Positions 50,100 through 58,408 of a stretch of DNA of 64,000 nucleotides are shown here, one piece after another. The stretch lies in the NCBI GenBank assembly GCA_964531325.1, contig CAZHCW010000004.1:62001-126000 (forward strand). Direction: 5' to 3'. The position numbers and the translations under genes were made by a program. Position 1 is the first letter of the stretch; the number at the start of each line of letters is the position of its first letter. The notes beneath the pieces are model-generated. The model was not told the origin of the DNA and made no database searches. It saw only the letters and a program-made list of their open reading frames with translations. The stretch comes from UTCHB3 sp964531325 (lineage in GTDB: Bacteria; Bacteroidota; Ignavibacteria; Ignavibacteriales; Ignavibacteriaceae).

Positions 50100-51755
50100 A
50101 TGAAGGATTCACTTTATATGCAGAAGTTGGACGAGTACAACAAAAAAGTTGCCGGTTCAAAAACAAATGGAATGAAATATACCACTGTTAGTGGGGAACC
50201 CGTAAAAGTATTATACGGACCTCAAGATGTTGCCGATCATGATTATATGCGTGATCTCAACTTCCCGGGCGAGTATCCATATACCAGGGGTATTCACCCA
50301 AACGGTTACAGAGGCAAAATCTGGACTATGCGCCAGTTTGCAGGCTTTGGCTCACCCGAGGACACAAATGAGAGATTTCATTATCTGCTTAATAATGGTC
50401 AAACCGGGTTATCAGTAGCTTTTGATCTCCCAACTTTGATGGGATGGGATGCAGATGCTCCTTTAAGTGAAGGTGAAGTTGGTATATGTGGTGTTTCAAT
50501 CTCGTCACTTGAGGATATGGAGGTTCTATTTAAAGGGATTCCACTTGATAAAGTCTCAACTTCGATGACAATCAATTCACCCGCTGCAATGATTTTTGCT
50601 TTTTATCTGGCAGTTGCACAAAAGCAGGGAGTTGATTTTAAGAGTCTCAGGGGAACTCTCCAAAACGACATTTTAAAAGAATATATCGCTCAAAAAGAAT
50701 ATATTTATCCTCCTCATCCATCGATGAGGATAATTGTTGACATGATCGAATATTGCACTACTGAAGTTCCGCAATGGAATCCCGTTTCTGTAAGTGGTTA
50801 CCATATTCGTGAGGCCGGCTCAACTTCCGTTCAGGAATTGGCTTACACACTCGCTGATGGTTTTGCTTATATCGAAGCATGTATGGAAAGGGGTATGGAC
50901 ATTGATGAATTTGCTCCCCGAATTTCATTCTTTTTTAACTCACATCTCGACTTTTTTGAAGAGATTGCGAAGTTCAGAGCAGCAAGAAGAATTTATGCGA
51001 AGAGGATGAAGGAACGATATGGTGCTAAAAATCCAAGAAGCTGGTGGCTGAGATTCCACACACAGACAGCGGGATGCACTTTAACAGCCCAACAACCCGA
51101 AAACAACATCGTAAGAACTGCTTTTCAAGCACTTGCTGCGGTTATGGGTGGCACTCAATCTTTACATACAAATTCAATGGATGAAACACTTGCACTTCCA
51201 AGCGAAAAAGCTGTGAAAATTGCTCTCAGAACTCAGCAATTAATTGCTTATGAGACCGGAGTTATTAATTCTGTTGATCCACTTGCCGGAAGTTATATGG
51301 TTGAGAGTATGACTGACAAGATGGAAGCTGAAGCAAACAGGATTTTTGATGAGATCGATTCCCTCGGCGGGGTAATTCCGGCGATTGAAACGGGTTATTT
51401 CCAAAAACAGATTGCTGATGCAGCTTATGCTTATCAAAAAGAAGTTGACAGAAAAGAAAAGATCATTGTTGGTGTAAACGAATTTGTCGAGAAAGATGAA
51501 GTGGTTGATATCCCGATCCTTACAGTTTCCCCTGAGGTTGAAAGAACTCAGCGGGAAAGATTAGCAAATATTAAAGCCAACAGAAGTGGAGTTGAAGTTG
51601 AAAATTCCCTTTTGGAGATCAAAAACGCTGCTGAAAACGGTAACAACCTGATGCCTGTTTTTGTTAAGGCGGCAGCCAACTATGTTACTCTTGGTGAAAT
51701 GATTGATGTCTTAAAAGAACCGTTTGGGATATATACAGAAGAAGCGGTATTTTGA
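50100..51755 (+). CDS. Acyl-CoA mutase large subunit, isobutyryl-CoA mutase-like
   Basis: Catalytic TIM-barrel subunit of a coenzyme-B12 acyl-CoA mutase, 551 aa from ATG 50100 (CAGGAG upstream); an earlier in-frame start at 50034 lies in repeat-like spacer. It contains TYPYTRGIHPNGYRGKIWTM-RQ-F-AGFG and LQNDILKEYIAQKEYIYPPHPSMR. Methylmalonyl-CoA mutases have Tyr in RQYAG and Arg before the N/G-T-Y-I-(F/Y)-P; here they are Phe80 and Gln198, the same residues and numbers that mark isobutyryl-CoA mutase (IcmA). No B12-binding domain is attached, so a separate small subunit is needed; it is not in the window. Automated annotation would likely call this methylmalonyl-CoA mutase. Confidence 0.9.
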   Translation: MKDSLYMQKLDEYNKKVAGSKTNGMKYTTVSGEPVKVLYGPQDVADHDYMRDLNFPGEYPYTRGIHPNGYRGKIWTMRQFAGFGSPEDTNERFHYLLNNGQTGLSVAFDLPTLMGWDADAPLSEGEVGICGVSISSLEDMEVLFKGIPLDKVSTSMTINSPAAMIFAFYLAVAQKQGVDFKSLRGTLQNDILKEYIAQKEYIYPPHPSMRIIVDMIEYCTTEVPQWNPVSVSGYHIREAGSTSVQELAYTLADGFAYIEACMERGMDIDEFAPRISFFFNSHLDFFEEIAKFRAARRIYAKRMKERYGAKNPRSWWLRFHTQTAGCTLTAQQPENNIVRTAFQALAAVMGGTQSLHTNSMDETLALPSEKAVKIALRTQQLIAYETGVINSVDPLAGSYMVESMTDKMEAEANRIFDEIDSLGGVIPAIETGYFQKQIADAAYAYQKEVDRKEKIIVGVNEFVEKDEVVDIPILTVSPEVERTQRERLANIKANRSGVEVENSLLEIKNAAENGNNLMPVFVKAAANYVTLGEMIDVLKEPFGIYTEEAVF

Positions 51756-52639
51756 AAATCAAACAATATCTTAAATTAATCAGGGCATCTCACTGGATAA
51801 AGAATATTTTCCTGTTTGTGCCCCTGGTTTATTCAAAAAAACTATTTATTTGGGACGACTTGTCTCTAACCTTGCTTGGATTTATGGCATTTAACTTTGC
51901 CTCAAGCATAGTTTATGTCTTAAACGACATAGTTGACAAGGATAGAGACAGTCTTCACCCAAAAAAGCGACTAAGACCGATACCGGCAGGTGATATTTCA
52001 GTTAAAGAAGCCTATGTCGTGATTCTCGTTTTGGGAGTGTTGACAATTCTGTTTTCTTTCCATCTGAATTATGCGTTTGAGATGGTTGTAATCGCATATA
52101 TTTTGTTGAACACGATCTATTCATTTAAACTTAAAAATATCGTTTTACTGGATATTTTTTCGATTGCCGGTGGATTTATCCTGCGAGTTGCTGCGGGTAC
52201 AGTAGTGATAGCTGTTGCGGCTTCAAGTTGGTTGGTGCTTATTACTCTGTTCATTTCGTTGTTTTTGGCGGTTATGAAAAGGATGTCAGAGTCTGATCTG
52301 CTTAGTTCAGAGGATCAGGATCATATACCTGTAAGGAAGGTGCTCGAGAATTATTCCAAACGATTTATCGATCAGATATCTGCAGTTAGTGCAGGAGGTG
52401 TGATAGTTTTTTATGCCCTCTACACTGTTTCTCCCAGAACTGTAGAAACCTTTGGAACAGAAAACCTGATATATACTACAGCCTTTGTTGTCTTTGGTAT
52501 ATTTAGATATATGTATCTGGTTTATCAACATCATCGCGGAGAAAATACGATTGATATTTTATTGCATGATGGCTCCACAATCTTGAATGCAATTCTGTAT
52601 GTTGCAGTAACACTTTTGATAGTTTACAAGGTAATCTAA
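51752..52639 (+). CDS. UbiA-family prenyltransferase (DPPR synthase-like)
   Basis: Polytopic membrane enzyme, 295 aa with about eight to nine helices. TTG start overlapping the mutase stop (TTGA). The first Asp-rich motif, LNDIVDKDRDSLHPKKRLRPIPAG, is the form seen in decaprenyl-phosphate phosphoribosyltransferases, which attach phosphoribose to a polyprenyl phosphate. The second acidic motif is replaced by SESDLLSSEDQDHIPVRKVLENYSKRFIDQ, again like that subgroup. In this phylum the product might supply an arabinose- or ribose-lipid donor for envelope glycans. The substrate is inferred from motifs only. Confidence 0.83.
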   Translation: MKIKQYLKLIRASHWIKNIFLFVPLVYSKKLFIWDDLSLTLLGFMAFNFASSIVYVLNDIVDKDRDSLHPKKRLRPIPAGDISVKEAYVVILVLGVLTILFSFHLNYAFEMVVIAYILLNTIYSFKLKNIVLLDIFSIAGGFILRVAAGTVVIAVAASSWLVLITLFISLFLAVMKRMSESDLLSSEDQDHIPVRKVLENYSKRFIDQISAVSAGGVIVFYALYTVSPRTVETFGTENLIYTTAFVVFGIFRYMYLVYQHHRGENTIDILLHDGSTILNAILYVAVTLLIVYKVI

Positions 52640-53146
52640 ATGCAAAAATTTTTATTCTCAATAACCATTCTTATCCCGATTAGTCTTTTTCTAAGCGGAT
52701 GTTGTAAATGTGATGAAAAAGCTGAATCAGGGACGGGTACGAGTTCAAATAATCAAATAATCGGCGAAGGTTTCATAAATATTGAGGTCGCCGAGGCATG
52801 GATCGATTTGATGCCGGGTGGTCCTTCTGGATTTATGTTCACAGGTGAAGCCACAGTTGCAGCCTGGGAATTACCTGAATTCGACAGTCTAAAATGTAGA
52901 GATGCAGTTATAATTGTGGATGGTAAAGAAATAACAAAGTTTCCTTTTGTTATTGAAAACAGTGTTGACAAGTCATTTAAACCCGGAAAATCGAGTCATA
53001 TACCTGTAAGATTTAACTCAAAAGAGAGAAATAAACCTGATGGTCTGATGGATGTCGGAAAAGTTTCGATAAAACTTACAATAGAATACAAAGGTAAACT
53101 GTTAACCGGAGTAATAGATGGCGTTGAAGTTAAGCGGACTTACTAA
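52640..53146 (+). CDS. Predicted lipoprotein of unknown function
   Basis: A 168-aa lipoprotein with lipobox L-S-G-C and acylated Cys21, followed by C-K-C. The rest (about 45-165) is a beta-sandwich-like sequence: strands VAEAWIDLMPG, FMFTGEATVAAWELP, AVIIVDGKEITKFPF, SSHIPVRFN and VSIKLTIEYKGKLLTGVIDGVEVKRTY. The pattern is compatible with a LEA14-like or immunoglobulin-like fold. It starts at the base after the UbiA-type stop and two bases before the HlyC-like gene, so all three are co-transcribed. Confidence 0.7.
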   Translation: MQKFLFSITILIPISLFLSGCCKCDEKAESGTGTSSNNQIIGEGFINIEVAEAWIDLMPGGPSGFMFTGEATVAAWELPEFDSLKCRDAVIIVDGKEITKFPFVIENSVDKSFKPGKSSHIPVRFNSKERNKPDGLMDVGKVSIKLTIEYKGKLLTGVIDGVEVKRTY

Positions 53147-53148
53147 CA

Positions 53149-54384
53149 ATGGGTATTGAACTTCTTTTTCTGGCAATCCTTGTTGTTTTCAGTGGCTTTT
53201 TTTCAAGTACTGAAATGTCATATATTGTCGCAAATCGTTTAAAAATTGAGATAAAGTCGGGAAAAAATAACCCTGCTGCACAATCAGCCCACTATTTTAT
53301 CACACACCCAAACAGTTTTTATTCAACCATATTGATCGGCAATAATATTGCCAATATTACCTATGCTTCGGTTTCCGCACTCCTATTAAGCGGCTATTTT
53401 GGATTTAATGAAGTTGAGATTTTACTCGTTTCAACTCTGATTATTCTCTTTTTTGGTGAGTTGATTCCCAAGTATTTGGGAAGAGAACTTGGAACGGGTT
53501 TGTTCATTTTTTTCGCTATTCCATTAAGAGTCATCTATTTTATTTTGTATCCATTGGTGAAGCTTGCCGGTGGATTTACAAATCTGATAAGCAAAAACAG
53601 TAACACTTCCGATAGTTTAAGTCAACTTGTGATGAGAGAAGATTTGCAACTTCTTATAGAAGAGAGTGAAAATGCAGGGAAAGTTAATAAAAAAGAGGGG
53701 ACTGCTATCAGAAAACTTATTGAGATGAGGGATCAGCGGGTGAATGAAGCTATGAGACCCCGTACTGAGATCGTAGGAGTTGAAGTAAGCAGCAGTGTTG
53801 AGGAAGTTATCGATATTTTTATTGAATCAGGGTTCTCAAAAATACCTGTCTATGAAGAAAACCTTGATAACATCAAAGGTTTTGTGCTCGCTTACGATCT
53901 ATTTAAACAACCTGATTCTATCTCAGCAATTGTCCGTGATATTCTAAATGTTCCTGAGACTAAAAAAAGTGTTGAGATGTTAAATGATTTCCTCAGGGAG
54001 AGAATTTCGATAGCTGTAGTAATAGATGAATTTGGGGGTACAGCCGGTATAGTAACAGCGGAAGATTTGATTGAAGAAGTGTTTGGTGAGATTAAAGACG
54101 AATATGATGTTGAAGAGAATGTTTGCAGAAAAACCACGGATAACGAATATCTGATTGGCGGAAATGTAGAGATCGACAGTATAAATGAAAAATTTGATTT
54201 GGGAATCCCTGAAGGTGATTACAACACTGTGGGAGGCTTCATTATGTCTGAAACAGGGAGGATTCCGGCTCAAGGTGAAATTCTAACCGCAGGGATCTTC
54301 AAAATTCACATCATTCGCTCAACCTCGAGGAGAATCGAAATGATAAAACTGTCACTTTTAGACGAGAGTCAAATCAATGGATGA
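53149..54384 (+). CDS. HlyC/CorC (CNNM) family membrane protein
   Basis: A 411-aa protein with an N-terminal CNNM/DUF21 membrane domain (about 1-175, three to four helices; GFFSSTEMSYIVANR is its signature). Then come a CBS pair (about 195-320, with MRPRTEIVGVEV and the DEFGGTAGIVTAEDLIEEVFGEI linker) and a C-terminal CorC_HlyC domain (about 330-405, GNVEIDSINEKFDLGIPEGDYNTVGGFIM). Family members export or control magnesium or cobalt; GldE of gliding Bacteroidota is a relative. It overlaps the DCC gene by eight bases. Confidence 0.93.
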   Translation: MGIELLFLAILVVFSGFFSSTEMSYIVANRLKIEIKSGKNNPAAQSAHYFITHPNSFYSTILIGNNIANITYASVSALLLSGYFGFNEVEILLVSTLIILFFGELIPKYLGRELGTGLFIFFAIPLRVIYFILYPLVKLAGGFTNLISKNSNTSDSLSQLVMREDLQLLIEESENAGKVNKKEGTAIRKLIEMRDQRVNEAMRPRTEIVGVEVSSSVEEVIDIFIESGFSKIPVYEENLDNIKGFVLAYDLFKQPDSISAIVRDILNVPETKKSVEMLNDFLRERISIAVVIDEFGGTAGIVTAEDLIEEVFGEIKDEYDVEENVCRKTTDNEYLIGGNVEIDSINEKFDLGIPEGDYNTVGGFIMSETGRIPAQGEILTAGIFKIHIIRSTSRRIEMIKLSLLDESQING

Positions 54385-54781
54385 TAAAATTATAATCCTG
54401 TTTGATGGAGTATGTAATTTTTGTAATTTTTGGGTAAATTTTATAATTGATCGGGATAAACAAGATCGTTTCAGATTTGCTGCTTTACAATCTGAATTTG
54501 GACAGGAAACTTTGAAGAAATTAAATCTCTCCCAGACCGATTTTGATACATTTGTTTTAATTTCGGATGGGAAACACTATATCAAATCAACTGCTGGATT
54601 GCTTGTCGCGAAAAATCTTGGTGGGGGATTGTCCCTGCTTTATCCTCTTATTATTATCCCCCCTTTCATCAGAAATTTTGTTTATTCACTCATTGCAAAA
54701 AACAGATACAAAATATTTGGCAGGGAAGATGCCTGTCGGATTCCCACCCCCGGGTTAAAAAAGAAGTTTATAGGGAATTAA
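54377..54781 (+). CDS. DCC-family thiol-disulfide protein (DUF393)
   Basis: A 134-aa protein with the family motif D-G-V-C-N-F-C (Asp10, Cys13, Cys16) at its N-terminus, the reason for the name DCC. Relatives (YuxK) are predicted thioredoxin-like redox proteins of unknown substrate. A hydrophobic stretch near 75-100 (LSLLYPLIIIPPFIRNFVYSLIA) may dock to the membrane. One-base overlap with the next gene. Confidence 0.88.
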   Translation: MDDKIIILFDGVCNFCNFWVNFIIDRDKQDRFRFAALQSEFGQETLKKLNLSQTDFDTFVLISDGKHYIKSTAGLLVAKNLGGGLSLLYPLIIIPPFIRNFVYSLIAKNRYKIFGREDACRIPTPGLKKKFIGN

Positions 54782-55542
54782 TGGAAAAGATTTCGGTTTC
54801 TGTGATCACATTTAATGAAGAAAAGAATATTGAAAGATGCCTGAAAAGTGTCACATGGGCAGATGAGATTGTGGTGGTTGACTCGGGAAGTAAGGATCGG
54901 ACAGTTGATCTTGCTCGAAAATATACCGGTGCAGTAATCCACAACGATTGGGAGGGGTTTGCGGCACAAAAAGAATTTGCTTTGCGGAATTGTTCACATG
55001 ATTGGGTTTTAAGTCTTGATGCTGATGAAGAAGTGTCGGAAGAGTTGCAAAAAGAGATTAAACAAATACTGTTAAAGGGGAGCGTCGCCGATGGTTTTTA
55101 TATTCCCCGAAAAACCTTTTTTAACGGGCAATGGATAAAATCGTGTGGATGGTATCCCGGATATCAGTTGCGATTGTTCAGGAAAGACAAAACCACCCTC
55201 ACAAAAAGAAAAGTTCACGAAGGATTTGAGGTGGATGGAAAGAGAGCTCATCTTAAAGGGGATATTCTTCACTATACCCACTTTGATTTAGAAAGCACAA
55301 TTACCAAAATAAACAAATATTCAACACTGGAAGCGGAAGAGAAATATCTCGAAAGAACCGCCCTTCCAATCAACTTTATTCTAAATCCTGTTGTCGCATT
55401 TTTACAACATTATTTCATCCGAAAAGGATTTACTGATGGTGCCAATGGGCTGATAATTTCAATTCTGCATGCCACAACCAAGCTCATGACCTACATGAAA
55501 ATGTGGGAAATGAAGAGGAGGGATAAAGACAGAAACTCTTAA
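54781..55542 (+). CDS. Glycosyltransferase family 2 (LPS core type)
   Basis: GT-A-fold inverting glycosyltransferase, 253 aa. VSVITFNEEKNIERCLKSVTWADEIVVVDSGSKDRT at the start, then SLDADEEVS as the D-x-D metal motif. WYPGYQLRLFRKD and HEGFEVDG are characteristic of the WaaE/KdtX group that adds glucose to the LPS inner core. No membrane helix is predicted; it should work at the inner face of the cytoplasmic membrane. Last gene of the plus-strand run, directly followed by a short 8-nt repeat array. Confidence 0.9.
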   Translation: MEKISVSVITFNEEKNIERCLKSVTWADEIVVVDSGSKDRTVDLARKYTGAVIHNDWEGFAAQKEFALRNCSHDWVLSLDADEEVSEELQKEIKQILLKGSVADGFYIPRKTFFNGQWIKSCGWYPGYQLRLFRKDKTTLTKRKVHEGFEVDGKRAHLKGDILHYTHFDLESTITKINKYSTLEAEEKYLERTALPINFILNPVVAFLQHYFIRKGFTDGANGLIISILHATTKLMTYMKMWEMKRRDKDRNS

Positions 55543-55546
55543 ATCT

Positions 55547-55578
55547 CAGAACTTCAGAACTTCAGAACCTCAGAACTT
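55547..55578. repeat. Four tandem copies of CAGAACTT
   Basis: Units CAGAACTT, CAGAACTT, CAGAACCT and CAGAACTT start four bases after the GT2 stop. Same unit as the arrays after cysK and folA. It lies between two converging genes. Confidence 0.85.
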
Positions 55579-55612
55579 GGGATTGTAATAGTAACCGTTG
55601 TGATGCTATCCT

Positions 55613-56317
55613 TTACTTTAGGAATGATAATATATTTTTCACACCAAATTTAGCCTGAGATTGGAAATTAATTTTTATTTGAGGCAATTCCGGACAGCCT
55701 GGTGATAATTGTTCTAACCTAAGTACTGATTCCTCATACCTCCTCAGTAAAGAATTTCTGACTCCAGGATTAAGATTGGGGCGAATATTCAGTATATATT
55801 GACAATCTTTTGCGAAGGTAATCAAATTTTGAGCATCTTGTGGGAGTTGTAAATTTTCTAATCTAACAGTCACAATATTGTTGAAACTTCCCCCCAGCTC
55901 AAAAACTTTTGAATTAAGGATATATCTTTGTAATTGTTTCCAATCATCATTATTATCTACTCTCCCATCATTGTTACCAGATATCTTCTGTTCATCATTT
56001 TGATGTACATTCTCTTGTAAAGTTGATCCTCCTGAAATTTTATTGGAATCATTTGAGGAATCTGGATAAAATTCGTAGGAAATCCGTTCATCTCCCGTAT
56101 ATCCGTCGATGAGCCCATCATCAGTATGCAAAGCATTTTGCGAATCGTTCTTCTGATTGTTAATATGTTTACCGATTAATTCCGCTATATCTCCAGACGG
56201 GTTACTGTTCAATCCGGTTTTTTCGTCAAAAGTCTTAATCTCTGCTCGACAAAAAGGACATCGAAGTTTTGAGTCAGGGATTTTTTTTCCACAATGAGGG
56301 CAATTAATTTTTGCCAT
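55613..56317 (-). CDS. Zinc-ribbon protein, last gene of SPFH operon
   Basis: A 234-aa protein. An N-terminal zinc ribbon holds Cys6/Cys9 and Cys20/Cys23 (CPHC ... CPFC). A polar, Asn/Asp/Ser-rich linker follows (about 30-120). The C-terminal part (about 125-234) looks like a helical domain with VRLENLQLPQDAQNLITFAKDCQYI and LRRYEESVLRLEQLSPGCPE. No enzyme motif. It follows the bactofilin-like gene by 60 bases. The zinc ribbon resembles those of the SPFH protein that heads the operon, so the two may share a binding partner. Confidence 0.7.
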   Translation of the reverse strand: MAKINCPHCGKKIPDSKLRCPFCRAEIKTFDEKTGLNSNPSGDIAELIGKHINNQKNDSQNALHTDDGLIDGYTGDERISYEFYPDSSNDSNKISGGSTLQENVHQNDEQKISGNNDGRVDNNDDWKQLQRYILNSKVFELGGSFNNIVTVRLENLQLPQDAQNLITFAKDCQYILNIRPNLNPGVRNSLLRRYEESVLRLEQLSPGCPELPQIKINFQSQAKFGVKNILSFLK

Positions 56318-56377
56318 GATTACTTCGCAATTTAGTGGTTGATAAGTATTTTATTGATTCGCAGAATCAAGAAGTAT

Positions 56378-57352
56378 TTATGCAAAAACATTGGTGATGT
56401 CACTAATTTTAATTTTCCCGGAAAGTATCTGTATCTCATATTTACCATTTAGCAAATCAAAGAAAAAATTAACCAACCTGTCAGTCGTCAGCTCAATTTT
56501 ATTTTTTTCCTTGTCAACTCCCAAGTCGTAGGTCTGAATCAACTGGTTGCCTAAACTTGCTGCAGTCAATAGAAAATGATTATTTAATTTATCCGTATTT
56601 AGTAGATCAGCAGCTAAAACTTTCCCGGCGACGGAGAATCCTCTCAAAATTTGATTACTATCCTCGGAGGTAAGAAATGTTTTTAGTTCATCTGTTTCAA
56701 GATTCATAACTATTTTACCTGAATTTTGTGACTGTTCCTCTCCTTTAAAGATAGCACCAAGGTCAGCCAGAACGAGGTTACAGATAAGTGTGCCTGGCAG
56801 AGTTATTATTTTTTCAACAGAAAAGGCACTCGGTAGGAGAAGCTGAAGTTGAGTTGCAATTCTCACAACAGGAGAGTTAAAAGTTCCGAGGATGCAATTA
56901 GTAAGTTCCAAAGATCTTGCAGCAAATACTCCACCAATTACCACACAATTCTCTAATTCAACTTCATCTGCGAAAATACTTCCACTGACAAATGCATTTT
57001 TAAGTTTAATTTGCTTTGCGTTGATGTCACTTAAAAAAATTACTCTTACACCTGTTGCAAGGGAGGCGATAGAATCAGCTGATCCTACAGCTTTTTTGAA
57101 AAGTATTTTTCCCTTGGCTTGTTGATCAACATGAACCTCAAGTTGGGTAAATACAGCTCCCTGAATCTCTACCGGTCCATTTTCAATTTCAAGAGTATGA
57201 GCAAAGATTGCCCCTTCGATAATACAATTTCCTTGTATAACAACAGATCTATCCAATTCTGAAGTTACTTTAGGGAGTATCGCACTTTTAACCCTGTTGT
57301 TTTTCAACAGAATACGGTTATCATTTATTCTTATTTCTTTAATATCTTCCAT
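56378..57352 (-). CDS. Bactofilin-like beta-helix protein
   Basis: A 324-aa protein whose first about 170 residues show a regular beta-solenoid pattern: VVIQGNCIIEGAIFAHTLEI, VEIQGAVFTQLEVHVD, IKLKNAFVSGSIFADEVEL, CVVIGGVFAARSLELTN. These G-x-I/V-x-A-x-x-(L/V)-x-(I/V) repeats resemble polymer-forming bactofilins, though the protein is longer. The second half (about 180-324) is mixed, with predicted helices. It has no signal peptide. A self-assembling scaffold is a plausible role. Encoded 11 bases after the second helical paralogue. Confidence 0.55.
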   Translation of the reverse strand: MEDIKEIRINDNRILLKNNRVKSAILPKVTSELDRSVVIQGNCIIEGAIFAHTLEIENGPVEIQGAVFTQLEVHVDQQAKGKILFKKAVGSADSIASLATGVRVIFLSDINAKQIKLKNAFVSGSIFADEVELENCVVIGGVFAARSLELTNCILGTFNSPVVRIATQLQLLLPSAFSVEKIITLPGTLICNLVLADLGAIFKGEEQSQNSGKIVMNLETDELKTFLTSEDSNQILRGFSVAGKVLAADLLNTDKLNNHFLLTAASLGNQLIQTYDLGVDKEKNKIELTTDRLVNFFFDLLNGKYEIQILSGKIKISDITNVFA

Positions 57353-57363
57353 GTTATTTTTCT

Positions 57364-58401
57364 CTATTTTGCAAGTGAATTAAAATTGACTTTCCACATT
57401 TTCCAGGCATTCTCGAGCACTCTGTCGGTATGTGCATCTGAATTTTCACGCCGGGTACTGATTTCAAATTTGAAGTATTCCTCAATTTTAGATAAATCAT
57501 CTTTATCGACCCGGGTAGAATGTGGATTTGCTTTATGAATCAACTCCAACACTTTATTTTTAAAGTTGTGTTGCTTAAATCCTTCGAATCGCTGAGAGTA
57601 ATACAATTGGGTATCAGAGGTCCCATTTTCCACAGTATTTCCCATAACAATTACCGGTAAGTAGATCGGTCTGATGGTATCTGTTTTCTCGGGCGAGAGG
57701 ATAGAGCTAATTCTTTTGTTAAATATTTTTTCTGATAAAAGAAGGTTTTTTGTCCGATCGATAATTTGCATCGCCCCTGTTTTGATACGCATCCCAAAAA
57801 GCATGGAAGTTAAACTCTCAGTTTCCAAATTTGAAATTGTTGAGCCGGCAAATAGTGATTCAGAGGAAGATTTATCGATTTTAGCTTGAATAATCTTTTC
57901 GAGAGAGAATAATTTACCATTCAAAGCTAAGATTCTGTTTCTGGTCTCATTATCCAGAGTATCAAAGATTTTTGTGTATCTTTCAGCTATCCTGTTAAAA
58001 TCCTCAGACATCTGGGCAATTTTCCCTCTACACGCTTCATGAAGTTTAATTAGCTGCACCATTTTTGCTTCCACTTTTGGACGCAACTCACTTGTTTGTT
58101 GGCTCAGATCTGAATGAATATAAGAGAAAAAGCCGCTGACTATGGTCGATGAAATTGCTTTTGCGTTGCTCTTTATTGATTCAACATTTGCAACTCCTGC
58201 TTCCTGAACACTATCTGTCAGTTCATCAACCTGGTTTTCAGTGATTAAGATACTTTCATCAAAAGGATCGGTGTTCACATTTACTGACCAGCTTACATCA
58301 ACAGATGTGCTTATTTCCACTGTCTTACCGTTTTGAGAAGCTGGATATGAGTAACGAATCTTTACCGGTATTGTATCAGAATACCTTTGTATATAGCTCA
58401 T
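57364..58401 (-). CDS. Helical protein B, paralogue of the upstream gene
   Basis: A 345-aa soluble protein of unknown function. It shares a recognisable core with the protein encoded just upstream: SGFFSYIHSDLSQQTSELRPKVEAKM ... ERYTKIFDTLDNETRNRILAL corresponds to RGFYTLIRSQISQKVAKLKADVESKS ... RRYSKLFDSLNKSLRQRIFEL, and YLPVIVMGNTVENGTSDT to YVPVIFTESTIRGTSDTS. The middle (about 95-200) looks like a long helical hairpin. Seven-base gap from its paralogue. No signal peptide or membrane helix. I do not recognise the family. Confidence 0.7.
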   Translation of the reverse strand: MSYIQRYSDTIPVKIRYSYPASQNGKTVEISTSVDVSWSVNVNTDPFDESILITENQVDELTDSVQEAGVANVESIKSNAKAISSTIVSGFFSYIHSDLSQQTSELRPKVEAKMVQLIKLHEACRGKIAQMSEDFNRIAERYTKIFDTLDNETRNRILALNGKLFSLEKIIQAKIDKSSSESLFAGSTISNLETESLTSMLFGMRIKTGAMQIIDRTKNLLLSEKIFNKRISSILSPEKTDTIRPIYLPVIVMGNTVENGTSDTQLYYSQRFEGFKQHNFKNKVLELIHKANPHSTRVDKDDLSKIEEYFKFEISTRRENSDAHTDRVLENAWKMWKVNFNSLAK

Positions 58402-58408
58402 GTTTACC

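Noticed and set aside
50100..51755. Methylmalonyl-CoA mutase annotation
   Set aside because: Phe80 and Gln198 replace the Tyr and Arg that define methylmalonyl-CoA mutase.
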